Assembly: GCF_000184705.1 (NCBI RefSeq)
Contig: NC_014831.1
Location: 2,170,001-2,234,000, forward strand
DNA from: Thermaerobacter marianensis DSM 12885
GTDB taxonomy: Bacteria; Bacillota; Sulfobacillia; Thermaerobacterales; Thermaerobacteraceae
Length of the DNA stretch: 64,000 bases
Reading direction: 5' to 3'
Under the pieces are notes generated by a model, which saw nothing but the letters and a program-made list of their open reading frames with translations, searched no databases and had not been told where the DNA came from. Position numbers and translations under genes: made by a program. Shown here piece after piece: positions 18,426 to 27,559 of the stretch (the first letter of the stretch is position 1; each line of letters begins with the position of its first letter).

Positions 18426-18623
18426 CGTCAGGAGGCCGTCGACGGCAAGCCCCGTCGGGTAACCTCCTTCGGACCCCTGGTAGCGCTTGCACCGGTAGTG
18501 GGGTCTCTACCCGGTTCTTGTTCATCCAGTGGGCTGCCAAGTCGCAGCAAAAACGTCACACAGAGCCGGCTTCGACTTTCCGCCGCACGGCATGGCAGGC
18601 GGGTTGCAGCTTCGTCACCTCGT

Positions 18624-19001
18624 TCACCACGCCGGCGGCCGCCGGAGGCACCCGACCAGATCCGCACCCACCAGGACCAGGTACGCCACCAGGGGCAGCA
18701 GGAAGATCAGCCGCACGGGCGACAGCAGGAAAGGCACCGCAAGGATCGCCGTACCGGCCGCAAAGGCCAGGTCGTAACCGAGGAGCTTGGCGGCGCTGGC
18801 GCCACGCTTCGACCTGCGCACGACCAGCGGCGCCCAACTCAGCAACAGCAGCGCCAGCAGGGATCCTAGTAAGATGATCCCGGTGGCGTGGAACCGGGAC
18901 CCCTGCAGGTGATAGGGCAGCCAGAACAGGGCACCGTAGAGTACCCCCGTCGAACCCACCGTGCCCACGAGGTACGCTAGTGTCACCGTGACCCTGCGCA
19001 C
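18624..19001 (-). CDS. Small four-segment membrane protein, unknown function
   Basis: 125 residues with about four hydrophobic segments (LAYLVGTVGSTGVLYGALFWL; GIILLGSLLALLLLSWAPLVV; AFAAGTAILAVPFLL; LIFLLPLVAYLVLVGADLV). GTG 19001 is preceded by a very good GGGAGGTGAT site, which is why I prefer it to the earlier start at 19031. No family is recognised. It sits in a run of small membrane proteins on one strand. Confidence 0.7.
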   Translation of the reverse strand: MRRVTVTLAYLVGTVGSTGVLYGALFWLPYHLQGSRFHATGIILLGSLLALLLLSWAPLVVRRSKRGASAAKLLGYDLAFAAGTAILAVPFLLSPVRLIFLLPLVAYLVLVGADLVGCLRRPPAW

Positions 19002-19005
19002 GGTA

Positions 19006-19305
19006 TCACCTCCCCTCCGTCGCCTCCCCACAGTGAACCGTCAGCCATCCGCTTGATGCCCCGCCACCACCGGGCCCACCGCTCCTACCGGCGGCGGACC
19101 CCCTGTCGGCAGCGGAAATGCCGCCGGCCCCGGAGGCGCCGCCGGACGAAGGGCCGCTGCCAATACCGGACAGATCGTCAACCGAGGAGCTACTACCGGC
19201 CGAGGAACTGCTGCCGGCGCCGGATGCTTCCGTCCCGCCGCCCCCCGTGAGCCGCAGAACGTCGACGGGCAGCGTCACCGGGGGATCCACGGGAGTCTCC
19301 TGCAC
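19006..19305 (-). CDS. Possible Gly/Ser-rich small protein
   Basis: A 99-residue frame, mostly Gly, Ser and Ala, with a less biased start (PVDPPVTLPVDVLRLTG) and end (SSGWLTVHCGEATEGR). The stop lies on the ribosome site of the next gene, which would allow coupling. There is no ribosome site at GTG 19305 and the composition could arise by chance in GC-rich DNA, so this is a weak call. Confidence 0.3.
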   Translation of the reverse strand: MQETPVDPPVTLPVDVLRLTGGGGTEASGAGSSSSAGSSSSVDDLSGIGSGPSSGGASGAGGISAADRGSAAGRSGGPGGGGASSGWLTVHCGEATEGR

Positions 19306-19426
19306 CGGCGGAGGAATCTGCCGGCTCTCAGGCGTCGGCCACGACGGTCACGACGGTGCCAGCGGGTCGGGCATGTTGGGCTGGGGCGGCGGGACGCGCT
19401 GGTTCCTCCAGTCGTTGCCCGATCCG

Positions 19427-19756
19427 TCAGCCTGCGGCCGCCATGCCGTACATCAGAAGCAAGAGGAACACCCCGAAATAGACCGGGACCACCGCGACGG
19501 TGGCCAGGTCCCGGCGGCCGCACCGCACGGCGAACCCCGCACCCGCTAACAGCAGCGGCCCTAGGGCCCCGACCGCCGCCACGACATGGGATAGGCCGAG
19601 AAGGTAATAGGACGGACCCAACATGCACACCGCCGCCACGTACAGCCATCCCGGCTGTCGCCGCACCAGGCCAAGGACCGACGTCACCACCACCGCGACC
19701 AGGGCGACGAGGCCCACCGTCAGTTGCAAGGCGGCCTCGTGAGGGTCGAAGGGCAT
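19427..19756 (-). CDS. Small membrane protein, unknown function
   Basis: 109 residues, about four hydrophobic segments from LQLTVGLVALVAVVVTSVLG to PVYFGVFLLLLMYGMAAAG. ATG 19756 has GGGGAGGTG upstream, a better start than the first in-frame one at 19861. Not recognised. First of three small membrane proteins that point the same way. Confidence 0.7.
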   Translation of the reverse strand: MPFDPHEAALQLTVGLVALVAVVVTSVLGLVRRQPGWLYVAAVCMLGPSYYLLGLSHVVAAVGALGPLLLAGAGFAVRCGRRDLATVAVVPVYFGVFLLLLMYGMAAAG

Positions 19757-20051
19757 GGATCGCACCTCCCCGCTGCGGCCGTTCCCCACCAGGACCCGGT
19801 TCTGGGGGACCATTCCCGTCCTGTCGCCGGGGCGTGCACCCGCACCTTGCCGCTGCCGCATTGCGACGCCGCCGTGCGGCGGATGCGTGGGGAATGGTGG
19901 GCGGATTCCCGCCGCCGATCATTTCGGCGTCGGGAGCGGTCGTTCTTGCCCGGCCGGTGCCCGTTCCACGCAAAAATTGCACACGGGGAGGATCCGGCCC
20001 CGGGCCTGCGAAATGGACCTGCACCACGCACTCTTGAACGGAGGGAGCCCC

Positions 20052-20771
20052 TTGCCTCGCCCCATCATCGGCGTGACGTCGTACGGATGGGACGGCCGCG
20101 GGCGCCTGTTCGTCCCGGGTGATTACCTGACGGCCGTCCGGCTGGCCGGTGGCATCCCCGTGGTGCTGGTGGCCGACGGGCCGCCGCCCGAGGAAGTCCT
20201 GGCGCGGGTTGACGGGATCATCCTGGTGGGGGGCGGCGACGTCGACCCCGCCCGCTACGGCGCCGCACCCCATGAAACGGTGTCCGGCATCGACCCGGGC
20301 CGGGATGCCTTCGAACTGGCCCTGGCCCGCATCGCCATCGAGCGGCGCATCCCCCTGCTGGGCATCTGCCGCGGCGCCCAGGTGATGAACGTGGCCCTGG
20401 GCGGGGACCTGGTCCAGCACGTCCCTGAGGTGTACGGCGATGCCGTGCCCCACACACCCCACGACCCCAGCGGGCCCCGGGCGGTCCATCCCGTCAGCGT
20501 GGCGCCCGGCAGCCGGCTCCACCAAATCTTTCAGTCCGAGCGGGTGATGGTCCGGTCCCGGCACCACCAGGCCGTGGGACGCCCGGCACCCGGGTTGAAC
20601 GTGGTGGCCCACGCCGAAGACGGCGTCATCGAGGCGGTGGAGTGGAGCGACCCGGCGCATCCTTTTGCCATCGGGGTGCAGTGGCATCCGGAGGACGGGA
20701 TCGAGCACGACCCGGTTCAGCAGCGGCTCTTCCAGGCACTGGTCCAGGTCGCCGGGCAGCGGACGGAATGA
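20052..20771 (+). CDS. Class I glutamine-amidotransferase-like peptidase C26 (gamma-glutamyl-GABA hydrolase family)
   Basis: 239 residues with the class I triad: nucleophile Cys about residue 106 in GICRGAQVMNVALGG, and His and Glu in GVQWHPEDG. The block VGGGDVDPARYG is typical of the PuuD family, which splits gamma-glutamyl bonds in polyamine breakdown. No other puu gene is near, so the substrate is open. TTG 20052 has GGAGGGAG at the right distance; ATG 20013 is an alternative 13 codons earlier. Confidence 0.85.
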   Translation: MPRPIIGVTSYGWDGRGRLFVPGDYLTAVRLAGGIPVVLVADGPPPEEVLARVDGIILVGGGDVDPARYGAAPHETVSGIDPGRDAFELALARIAIERRIPLLGICRGAQVMNVALGGDLVQHVPEVYGDAVPHTPHDPSGPRAVHPVSVAPGSRLHQIFQSERVMVRSRHHQAVGRPAPGLNVVAHAEDGVIEAVEWSDPAHPFAIGVQWHPEDGIEHDPVQQRLFQALVQVAGQRTE

Positions 20772-20851
20772 CGGAACGCCGGGGGGCGGGCTTGCCGGAG
20801 CGCCGGCGGCAGCGAGGGCCGGGCGCGCCGGATCCGCCTGGCAGGCAACCT

Positions 20852-22114
20852 CTACGGTGCCGAGGCCGTCAGCTGGTAACCCCGCACGTGGAAGGTGACC
20901 ACCACCTCGGGCCGCAGGTCCCGCAACCGCTGCCGCCACTGGGTCTGGACGGCCCGCCAGGCGCGGGGGTCCTGACGGTACAGGGCCGCCCCGAAGCCCA
21001 CGGGGTCGACGCCCAGGGACGCCGACCGCTCCAAAGCGGCTCGGATCTGGGCCCGGGCTTGCTGGGCCGCCGCCTGGCCCACCGCCCGGACCCGTGCCAG
21101 GTCGACCCGCCCATCCGGGCACTGCCACTCCAGCACGACGCCCGCCAGATCGACTTGAAGTTGCAGCCGGGGCATGGCGCCACCCCCCGGCGAGGCTGGC
21201 GCTCCGGCAACGCCGGCCGCCGTCCCACTGCCGACCACCCGAATCCGGGCCTTGTTCCGGTCAACCTGCAACGACACCACGGCGGCGCCGGCGCCCCTGC
21301 CCGTCCCGGCCGCAGCCCGCGCCGCCCCCGTCCCTGCCGGGCACGCCACCACCATGGTGAAGGGGTGCGCCTCCCCCCGCGCCATGAGGAGGCCGTTGTC
21401 GAGGGGCGGCGAGAGGAACCCCGCCAGCCGGTCCCGCCGGAACAGGGCGATGCCTCCAGGTGCCGGGCTCACCGCCCCGCTGGCCTGGGCCGAGGTCACC
21501 ACGGGCAGGAAGGGGTCGGTGCCGGGGGTATCCAGCCAGCGCAGGACCGTGTTGCCGTCGACGCCCCGCAGGGTGCCGGGCCGGTTCTTCCGGGTCAGGG
21601 CGTCGAAGGAGCGGGCCAGGGAGCGATCCAGGGCCGGCTGCAGCTGCGTCAGCAGTTCACCCGCCTCCCCGCGCACCACGTACAGCGACGCCCGCCGCTC
21701 CACGCGGTAGCCGCGGGAGATCATCTCCAGCAGCGGGAGCAGGCCAGTGCGGGCCACCGCCTCGCCCACCAGGATGTGGTCGGCGAAGGACCAGCGCACC
21801 TCCCGGGGGATGGCCGCATCCAGGGCCTGCGCGGCCGCCCGCGGGGCCGGCCCCGTGGCGGAGCGGAACAGGTTGGTGCGGGTGACGCCCCCCGCCGTCC
21901 CCGCCCCGCCGCCTCCGACCGAGGCGGGAAGGACCAGTTCGGGCACCGGCACCGCCACCGTCCAGCGGTAGCCGCCTTCGGGCCGGCGGTCTAAGGCCGC
22001 CACGGCGACGAAGGCCAGGTCGTTGACCTCGTTGTACCCCCAGCACCCCCCCAGGAGCAGGGCGCTCAGGATCAGGACGAACCCGGCCCGCAGCCGCGCC
22101 GCCACGGCGCTCAC
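20852..22114 (-). CDS. gerC: Spore germinant receptor subunit C (Ger(x)C lipoprotein)
   Basis: A 420-residue exported lipoprotein: basic start, hydrophobic core, lipobox LLGGC with the lipidated Cys at 24. The family pattern continues with WGYNEVNDLAFVAVAALDR and a C-terminal half ending in a strand-rich block. It anchors to the inner spore membrane as the outer subunit of the germinant receptor. Its GTG overlaps the gerB stop (GTGA). A Gly/Ala-rich insert lies around residues 290-330. Convergent with the hydrolase gene at 20052. Confidence 0.9.
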   Translation of the reverse strand: MSAVAARLRAGFVLILSALLLGGCWGYNEVNDLAFVAVAALDRRPEGGYRWTVAVPVPELVLPASVGGGGAGTAGGVTRTNLFRSATGPAPRAAAQALDAAIPREVRWSFADHILVGEAVARTGLLPLLEMISRGYRVERRASLYVVRGEAGELLTQLQPALDRSLARSFDALTRKNRPGTLRGVDGNTVLRWLDTPGTDPFLPVVTSAQASGAVSPAPGGIALFRRDRLAGFLSPPLDNGLLMARGEAHPFTMVVACPAGTGAARAAAGTGRGAGAAVVSLQVDRNKARIRVVGSGTAAGVAGAPASPGGGAMPRLQLQVDLAGVVLEWQCPDGRVDLARVRAVGQAAAQQARAQIRAALERSASLGVDPVGFGAALYRQDPRAWRAVQTQWRQRLRDLRPEVVVTFHVRGYQLTASAP

Positions 22115-23283
22115 GGCTCCTCGCCCGGGGCAGAGCGGCCTCGCCGGGACCTGGTCGGGCTCCCTCTCCGGCGCCGCGTCGGGGGCCCGCGGTGCGACGG
22201 ACTTGCGGGCTGGGCCGACCGGACGGGCAGCAGGCCCGCCGCCACACCCGTCACCAGCCCGGCCAGCCCCACCAGCGGCCACACCCGCGTGAACTGCCAG
22301 TCCCAGCGTTCGCTATCGGGAAAGAGCCAGACCGCCACCGCCACGGTCACCCCCGTCATCACGGCATGCACCCCTCCTTGCCACCGCTCGCTGAGCCCGA
22401 AGGTCACCCGGGCCGTCACCCCGGCCACGTAGACGAACAGGGCCAGCTTGAGGACGATGCCCAGCAGCCAGGCCGAGATGGTGATGACCTCCGGCCGCGA
22501 CAGCACCGGCCCCGGCCGCGCCAGCCGGGCCAGGATGAAGGTGGGCGCCACCGCCCGCGCCGTCTCGCCGGGCCCCAGCACCACGATGCAGGCCATCGCC
22601 ACCCCCGCCAGCAAGACCACCTTGCCGGCCGCCGCCAAGGCCAGGGGCCGCACCAGCCGGTCCCGCGACGGGAGCCCGTCGGCGAAGTAGGTCAAGATCA
22701 GGGTTTCCGCCGCCGCCGCGAGCATCACCAGCGCGCCGCGGAGCAGGGGCAAGGGGCCCCGCTCCAGCACCGGCAGCAGTTGGACCCACTCGGCGTTGCC
22801 GGGAAGCAGGATGGCCAGGTTGAAAAGGAGGGCCAGCACCATCACCGGCAGCACCAGCAGAGCCAGCCGCGCCTGGGTCTCGCGCCCGTACGCCACCAGC
22901 ACCCAGGTGGTCAGGGCCAGGGTGGCGTGGAAGGCCCACCCCGGCGTCTCCGGAAAGACCACCACCATGAGCAGCACCGTCTCCCCCAGGATCCCGCCGG
23001 CGTGGTAGGCCGCGTAGGCCACCAGCACGGGAAGAACCAGCCACCGGGCGAAAGGGTGAAAGCGCACCCGGTCCAGGGGCGTCAAGCCCGGCCGGAAGTA
23101 GAAGGCATACCATGCCCCCACCACCAGAGCCACCACCGGCGTACTGACCAGCACCGCCAGCCAGGCGTCCCGGCCCGCCGCGGCCGCCAGGGAGCGGGGC
23201 AGGAAGAACACCAGGGTGGCCAACACCGTGATGATCAACAGGGCGGCGATGGACGCCGGGTCTACCTGATCGCGCCGCGGCAT
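22111..23283 (-). CDS. gerB: Spore germinant receptor subunit B (amino acid permease-like)
   Basis: 390 residues, about ten membrane segments, with the endospore GerAB/APC-type fold. It is the likely ligand-binding membrane subunit of the receptor. The C-terminal 35 residues are Arg/Pro-rich and extend past the membrane region. ATG 23283 has GGGGAGG 6 bases upstream. Order gerA, gerB, gerC on the minus strand matches the classical operon, spacing 78 bp then a 4-bp overlap. Confidence 0.92.
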   Translation of the reverse strand: MPRRDQVDPASIAALLIITVLATLVFFLPRSLAAAAGRDAWLAVLVSTPVVALVVGAWYAFYFRPGLTPLDRVRFHPFARWLVLPVLVAYAAYHAGGILGETVLLMVVVFPETPGWAFHATLALTTWVLVAYGRETQARLALLVLPVMVLALLFNLAILLPGNAEWVQLLPVLERGPLPLLRGALVMLAAAAETLILTYFADGLPSRDRLVRPLALAAAGKVVLLAGVAMACIVVLGPGETARAVAPTFILARLARPGPVLSRPEVITISAWLLGIVLKLALFVYVAGVTARVTFGLSERWQGGVHAVMTGVTVAVAVWLFPDSERWDWQFTRVWPLVGLAGLVTGVAAGLLPVRSAQPASPSHRGPPTRRRRGSPTRSRRGRSAPGEEP

Positions 23284-23361
23284 GCCGTTCCTCCCCAGCC
23301 GGTGGCGGGAACTCGCCCGCTGCCCGGGTCGACGCCCGGCCGGTTCCCGGCCGGTTCGTCC

Positions 23362-25155
23362 TCACGCCCCCTGATCCGCGCCCTCCCGTCCGATCAGCGG
23401 CGGCTTGCCGCGCATCATCACCCAGGGGGCGCGGATCAGGGTATCCTCCCAGCCCTGGGGCCGGTACGGCGCGTAGGGCGTCAGGTACGGCACCCCCACG
23501 GACCGCAGGGAGGCCATGTGGGCCACTACGATGAGGAATGCCGTGACCAGCCCGTACATCCCCAGCACCGTGGCCACCCCCAGGAACACGTAGTGGAGGA
23601 TCCGGAAGGGGATGGCGGCTGAGAAGGTGGGAAGGGCGAAGGCCGCCATGGCGCTGGCACCGATCAGGATCAGCGTGGGCGCCGTGACGATCCCCGCTCG
23701 CACCGCCGTATCGCCGATGACCAGACCGCCCACGATGGTCAGGGCGCCACCCACCTGCCGCGGGAGGCGCGTCGTGGCCTCCCGCAGGATGTCGAAGACG
23801 AAGCTCAGGCCGACAGCCTCAAGGGCCGTGGGGAAGGGCAGCGTCTCCCGGGAGGCCGCCAGGGTGAAGAGGAACTCCCGCGGGATCAGCTCCTGGTTGT
23901 AGGTGGTCACCGCCACGTAGAGCGGCAGGCCCACCGTCATCAGCAGCACGGCGAAGAACCGCACCACCCGCAGCGTGGTGGCGAAGGGCCAGCGCAGGTA
24001 GTAGTCGTCGGGCGACTGCAAGAGGTCCCAGAACTGCAGCGGCACCACCACGGCGAAGGGCGTGCCGTCCAGCAGCACCGCCACCCGCCCCTCCATCAGC
24101 CCCGCCGCCACCACGTCGGGCCGCTCCGTCAGCCGTGCCTGGGGGAAGATGGACACCGGCCGGTCCTGCAGCAAGGCCTCCACCTGTTCTTCCGAAAAGA
24201 GCAGGTCCCAGGGCGCCGCCTTCAGCCGCCGCCGCACCAGGGCCACGGTCCCCGGGTCCGCCCGCCCCGCCACGTACGCGATGGCCGCCCGCGTGCGGGT
24301 GAGCCGCCCCGTGTCGAGCTCTTCGATGCGCAGGTAAGGGGTGCGCAGCCGGCGTCGCAGGGCGGCGGTGTTGACCCGCAGCACCTCGATGAAGGCGTCC
24401 CGCGGCCCGCCGATGGTGCCCTCGGTGGCCGGGTCGTCCACGCTGCGGTGCTCGAACTGGCGCGCGTCGATGAGCCAGGCCTGCACCGGCTTGGACACCG
24501 CGGGGTCGTGCATCGCGAACCCGTCCGAACGGTCCACCGCCACCAGGGCGGAGCCTTCCAAGAGACCGTCGACGGCCTCGGCCAGCCTGGTGACGGGACG
24601 AACCCGGCCCCCCGGCAGCAATCCCCGGTCCAGCCACCCGCTGGCCTTGGTCGCGGACCCCGGCAGCCGCTCCAGGAGCGGGCGGAGGATGAACTGGTTG
24701 AGCAGCTGGTCGCCCACCAGCCCGTCCACGTACACCACCAGCACGTCCGCGGCACCCGGCCGGCGGATCGGCACGGCCACCAGGTCTGCGGGGCGGCCCA
24801 GGGCCTCGCGCAAGAGCAGCTCGAGGCGCGAGGTGGCGGCGGGGATGGCTTCTTGCAGGGCCAGGTCGGCCGCCCAGCGGTCGACCTGGCCCAGAAAGTC
24901 TTCCAGGTGCTCCCGCAGGCGGGTGGCCGGGGACTCGGCCAGGGGCGGCTGCCCGCTCAGCGGCGTGGTCGACCAGGCGGGAAGGCGGGGGTTGACGCGG
25001 TCGAACCGGCCGGCGGCCCCGCCCAGGCCCCGATCGGGCTTCCCGGGTTGCCGTCCCGTCCGGGTCTGGGCGGAACCGGCCCCATCCCGCGCCCTGGAAT
25101 CCAGGGCCGGTGCCGGCTGGTTCCTCGAGCTGGGTCGCTCCTCCACGTCCCTCAC
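23362..25155 (-). CDS. gerA: Spore germinant receptor subunit A
   Basis: 597 residues: a long N-terminal soluble region and a C-terminal part with about five membrane segments. Family landmarks include DLLVVYVDGLV-like strand VLVVYVDGLVG, the block SPDDYYLRWPFATTLRVVRF and LFTLAASRETLPFPTALEA. Residues 1 to about 75 are a Pro/Arg/Gly-rich extension not expected in the family (usual length about 480-520), so the true start may be later than GTG 25155. Present only in endospore formers, so it is the strongest taxonomic marker in the window. Confidence 0.93.
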   Translation of the reverse strand: MRDVEERPSSRNQPAPALDSRARDGAGSAQTRTGRQPGKPDRGLGGAAGRFDRVNPRLPAWSTTPLSGQPPLAESPATRLREHLEDFLGQVDRWAADLALQEAIPAATSRLELLLREALGRPADLVAVPIRRPGAADVLVVYVDGLVGDQLLNQFILRPLLERLPGSATKASGWLDRGLLPGGRVRPVTRLAEAVDGLLEGSALVAVDRSDGFAMHDPAVSKPVQAWLIDARQFEHRSVDDPATEGTIGGPRDAFIEVLRVNTAALRRRLRTPYLRIEELDTGRLTRTRAAIAYVAGRADPGTVALVRRRLKAAPWDLLFSEEQVEALLQDRPVSIFPQARLTERPDVVAAGLMEGRVAVLLDGTPFAVVVPLQFWDLLQSPDDYYLRWPFATTLRVVRFFAVLLMTVGLPLYVAVTTYNQELIPREFLFTLAASRETLPFPTALEAVGLSFVFDILREATTRLPRQVGGALTIVGGLVIGDTAVRAGIVTAPTLILIGASAMAAFALPTFSAAIPFRILHYVFLGVATVLGMYGLVTAFLIVVAHMASLRSVGVPYLTPYAPYRPQGWEDTLIRAPWVMMRGKPPLIGREGADQGA

Positions 25156-25335
25156 CGCCCGTGGCGGCCGGTCGTCCCGCCCGTCTTCACCTGGATAAGG
25201 TCACCGGCTCGCAGGCGGGCTATGCCTCAAGTCCCGAGCCCGGCGGGAACCGGCCCTCAGCGTCCCATCATGCAGGCCTCAGCTGGCGCTCAGGTGGGTC
25301 TTTGAGGATGAAGGTGCAAGAAGGAGGTGGGTCCC

Positions 25336-25800
25336 ATGATGCAACGCATCCTCATCGCAGCGGACGGCGCCGCCGACGCCCTGCGCCTCGCCCGGACCGT
25401 GCGGGAACTGATCCCCGAAGGCGGCGGTGCTCAGGTCACCGTCCTGCAAGTGCTGGCCCCGCCGGTTCCTCCCGCCCTGTCGACCCCCCTGGCCCCGCCC
25501 CTGACCGCCGGCGACGACCTGCTGGTGCTGGGGGAGGCCAACGCGCGGCGGGAGCTGGAACCCGCCCGGGACGAGCTGCGGCAGGCAGGGTTTCGCGCCG
25601 AGGTGGACGTGGCCACGGGCCTCCCCGGCGAGGAGATCTGCCGCTACGCCGAGCAGGGCGGCTACCAGCTCATCGTCATGGGCCGGCGGGGGCTCGGGCG
25701 GCTGCAGGAGGTCCTGCTGGGCAGCGTCAGCGAGTACGTCCTGCGTCACACCCGGCTGCCCGTGCTGGTGGTGCAGCAGGCCCCGCAAATGAAGGCGTAA
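25336..25800 (+). CDS. Universal stress protein (UspA family)
   Basis: 154 residues with the Usp fold: strand RILIAADGA, and the ATP-binding end MGRRGLGRLQEVLLGSVSEYVL then LPVLVVQQ. The G-2x-G-9x-G(S) motif is intact, so ATP binding is likely. ATG 25336 follows AAGGAGGTGG, a perfect ribosome site. It stands alone, divergent from the ger operon and convergent with the fatty acid transporter gene. Confidence 0.9.
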   Translation: MMQRILIAADGAADALRLARTVRELIPEGGGAQVTVLQVLAPPVPPALSTPLAPPLTAGDDLLVLGEANARRELEPARDELRQAGFRAEVDVATGLPGEEICRYAEQGGYQLIVMGRRGLGRLQEVLLGSVSEYVLRHTRLPVLVVQQAPQMKA

Positions 25801-25871
25801 ACCTGTGGGCGGCCTCCGCGGCCCCGGCCGCCCCGGTCGTCACGAGGGTTGGGTCGTGGACCTCGAGAAAG

Positions 25872-25912
25872 CCCCGGCCGGCTCCGGCCGTTGGAGGCCG
25901 GGCCGGCCGGGG
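25872..25912. terminator. Candidate bidirectional terminator
   Basis: CCCCGGCCGG (25872-25881) and CCGGCCGGGG (25903-25912) pair perfectly, with further inner pairing, between two convergent genes. It has no T-run on either strand. Confidence 0.4.
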
Positions 25913-26022
25913 ACCTGGTGCGCCGGGGGCATCTTCGTCGCGTCAGCCTGCCACATCCCTACGGCCCGGGCCGTGTGCGCATCCGCGGCCGGCTCCCGCG
26001 TCAGGACGAGCACGGCGGCTGC

Positions 26023-27390
26023 TCACGGCAAGAAGACCAGTCCCACGCTCATCACCACGAAGGCGACCAGCATGACCACCGCCGTGTAGCCCAGGATCTG
26101 TCCCGCCCGCAGACCCGTGATGCCCAGCAGGGGCAGGGCCCAGAAGGGCTGGATCATGTTGGTGAGCTCGTCCCCGAAGGCCACCGCCATGACCGCCTTG
26201 CCCAGGTCGAGGTGGAGCGCCTGGGCCGCCTGGATCACGATGGGCCCCTGTACCGCCCACTGGCCGCCGCCCGACGGGACAGCCAGGTTGACCAGGCCCG
26301 CGCTGACGAAGATCCAGAAGGGGAAGGTCAGCGGCGTGGAGATGGCCACGAACCAGTTGGCGATGACGGCCGCCAGCCCGGACGAGGTCATGATGCCCAT
26401 GATGCCGGCGTAGAAGGGGAACTGCAGGATGACCCCGCTGGCCGAGCGGACGCCGTCGGCCACGGCCTCGGCGTACCGGATGGGCGTCCCGTGAAGCAGC
26501 AGCCCGAGGACCAGGAAGATGAAGACCACCATGTTGATGTCCAGGGCGGCGATGCCCTTCTGGGCAAAGGCGCTGACGATGTACACCAGGCCCGCCAGGA
26601 CCACCAGGCCCGTGAGCACCCGGCTGTTCTCGAGCCGCTCGGCCAGGGTCTGCTGCGCCTCGGGCCCGCCGGAGACCAGCGGCGGCTCGGCGGCTGCCGC
26701 CGCCCCGTCTCCGGACGAACCGGCCAGGGCCGCCGGTATCTCCGCCACATCACCCCCGGTGGGGTGCATGCGGGCCAGGATCCAAGGCGACAGGAAGAGC
26801 AGGACCAGGGCCACGACGATGTTGAACGGCCGGAAGATGGTCTCCGTCAGGGGAAGGAGCCCCATCTGCTTCTCCAGGAAGTGCCCCGGCGTGTTCACCG
26901 TCAGCGGGGCGGAGCCGGAGAGCCCGTTGTGCCAGATCATCAGGCCCACGTACCCCGCCGCCACCAGCAACGGGAAGTGGACCTTGATCCCGCGCCGGGC
27001 ACAGGACCGCCCGACCTCCAGGGCCAGCAGGGCACCCGCCACCAGACTGAGGCCGTAGTTGATGAGGCCCAACGCCCCTGTCACAAAGGCCACCAACGCC
27101 ACCGCCTGCCCGGGCGATTGGGGCCAGTCCGCCAGGCGCCGCAGCCCCCGGCGCACGACCGCCGTGTTGGCCAGGGCGTAGCCCGTCACCAGGATCAGCG
27201 TCATCTGCATGCCGAAGGCCAGCAGGTTCCAGAACCCGCCGTACCAGTCCAGCACCAGTTGGTAGGGGCCGTGGTCGGTGAAGACCAGGCCCATCACGTA
27301 GACCACCAGCGTCAGCAGGATGGCGAAGATGAAGGAATCCGGAAGATACCGCCGGGTGAACCCGCTGAGGATCTCACCCAGTCGCTGCAA
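26023..27390 (-). CDS. atoE: Short-chain fatty acid transporter (AtoE family)
   Basis: 455 residues and about eleven membrane segments. AtoE landmarks include MIWHNGLSGSAPL, PSGGGQWAVQGPIVI and FGDELTNMIQPFWALP. It imports acetoacetate or short-chain fatty acids by proton symport. TTG 27390 follows GGGGGAGG at 8 bases and is preferred to the TTG at 27429. A flexible Ala/Gly/Pro loop occupies residues about 212-248. No butyrate or acetoacetate enzymes are adjacent. Confidence 0.9.
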   Translation of the reverse strand: MQRLGEILSGFTRRYLPDSFIFAILLTLVVYVMGLVFTDHGPYQLVLDWYGGFWNLLAFGMQMTLILVTGYALANTAVVRRGLRRLADWPQSPGQAVALVAFVTGALGLINYGLSLVAGALLALEVGRSCARRGIKVHFPLLVAAGYVGLMIWHNGLSGSAPLTVNTPGHFLEKQMGLLPLTETIFRPFNIVVALVLLFLSPWILARMHPTGGDVAEIPAALAGSSGDGAAAAAEPPLVSGGPEAQQTLAERLENSRVLTGLVVLAGLVYIVSAFAQKGIAALDINMVVFIFLVLGLLLHGTPIRYAEAVADGVRSASGVILQFPFYAGIMGIMTSSGLAAVIANWFVAISTPLTFPFWIFVSAGLVNLAVPSGGGQWAVQGPIVIQAAQALHLDLGKAVMAVAFGDELTNMIQPFWALPLLGITGLRAGQILGYTAVVMLVAFVVMSVGLVFLP

Positions 27391-27559
27391 GCGCCTCGCC
27401 TCCCCCAGATGGAAATGGAATAAATTCAACGCCCCCCGGCGCAGATGTCACGTCATTCGGGCTGACGTCGTGCAGATCCTGCTTCTTCAAACCGCCGGAG
27501 GGCCCTTCGGCCCGGAGGATGGCCCCCGCGCAGCAGCAGGGAGCGGCCGGCGCCGGTCC

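Noticed and set aside
16084-18540. An 818-codon minus-strand frame opposite the amidase
   Set aside because: The plus-strand amidase has full catalytic motifs; the opposite frame is His/Arg/Pro/Gly-rich without any recognisable domain.
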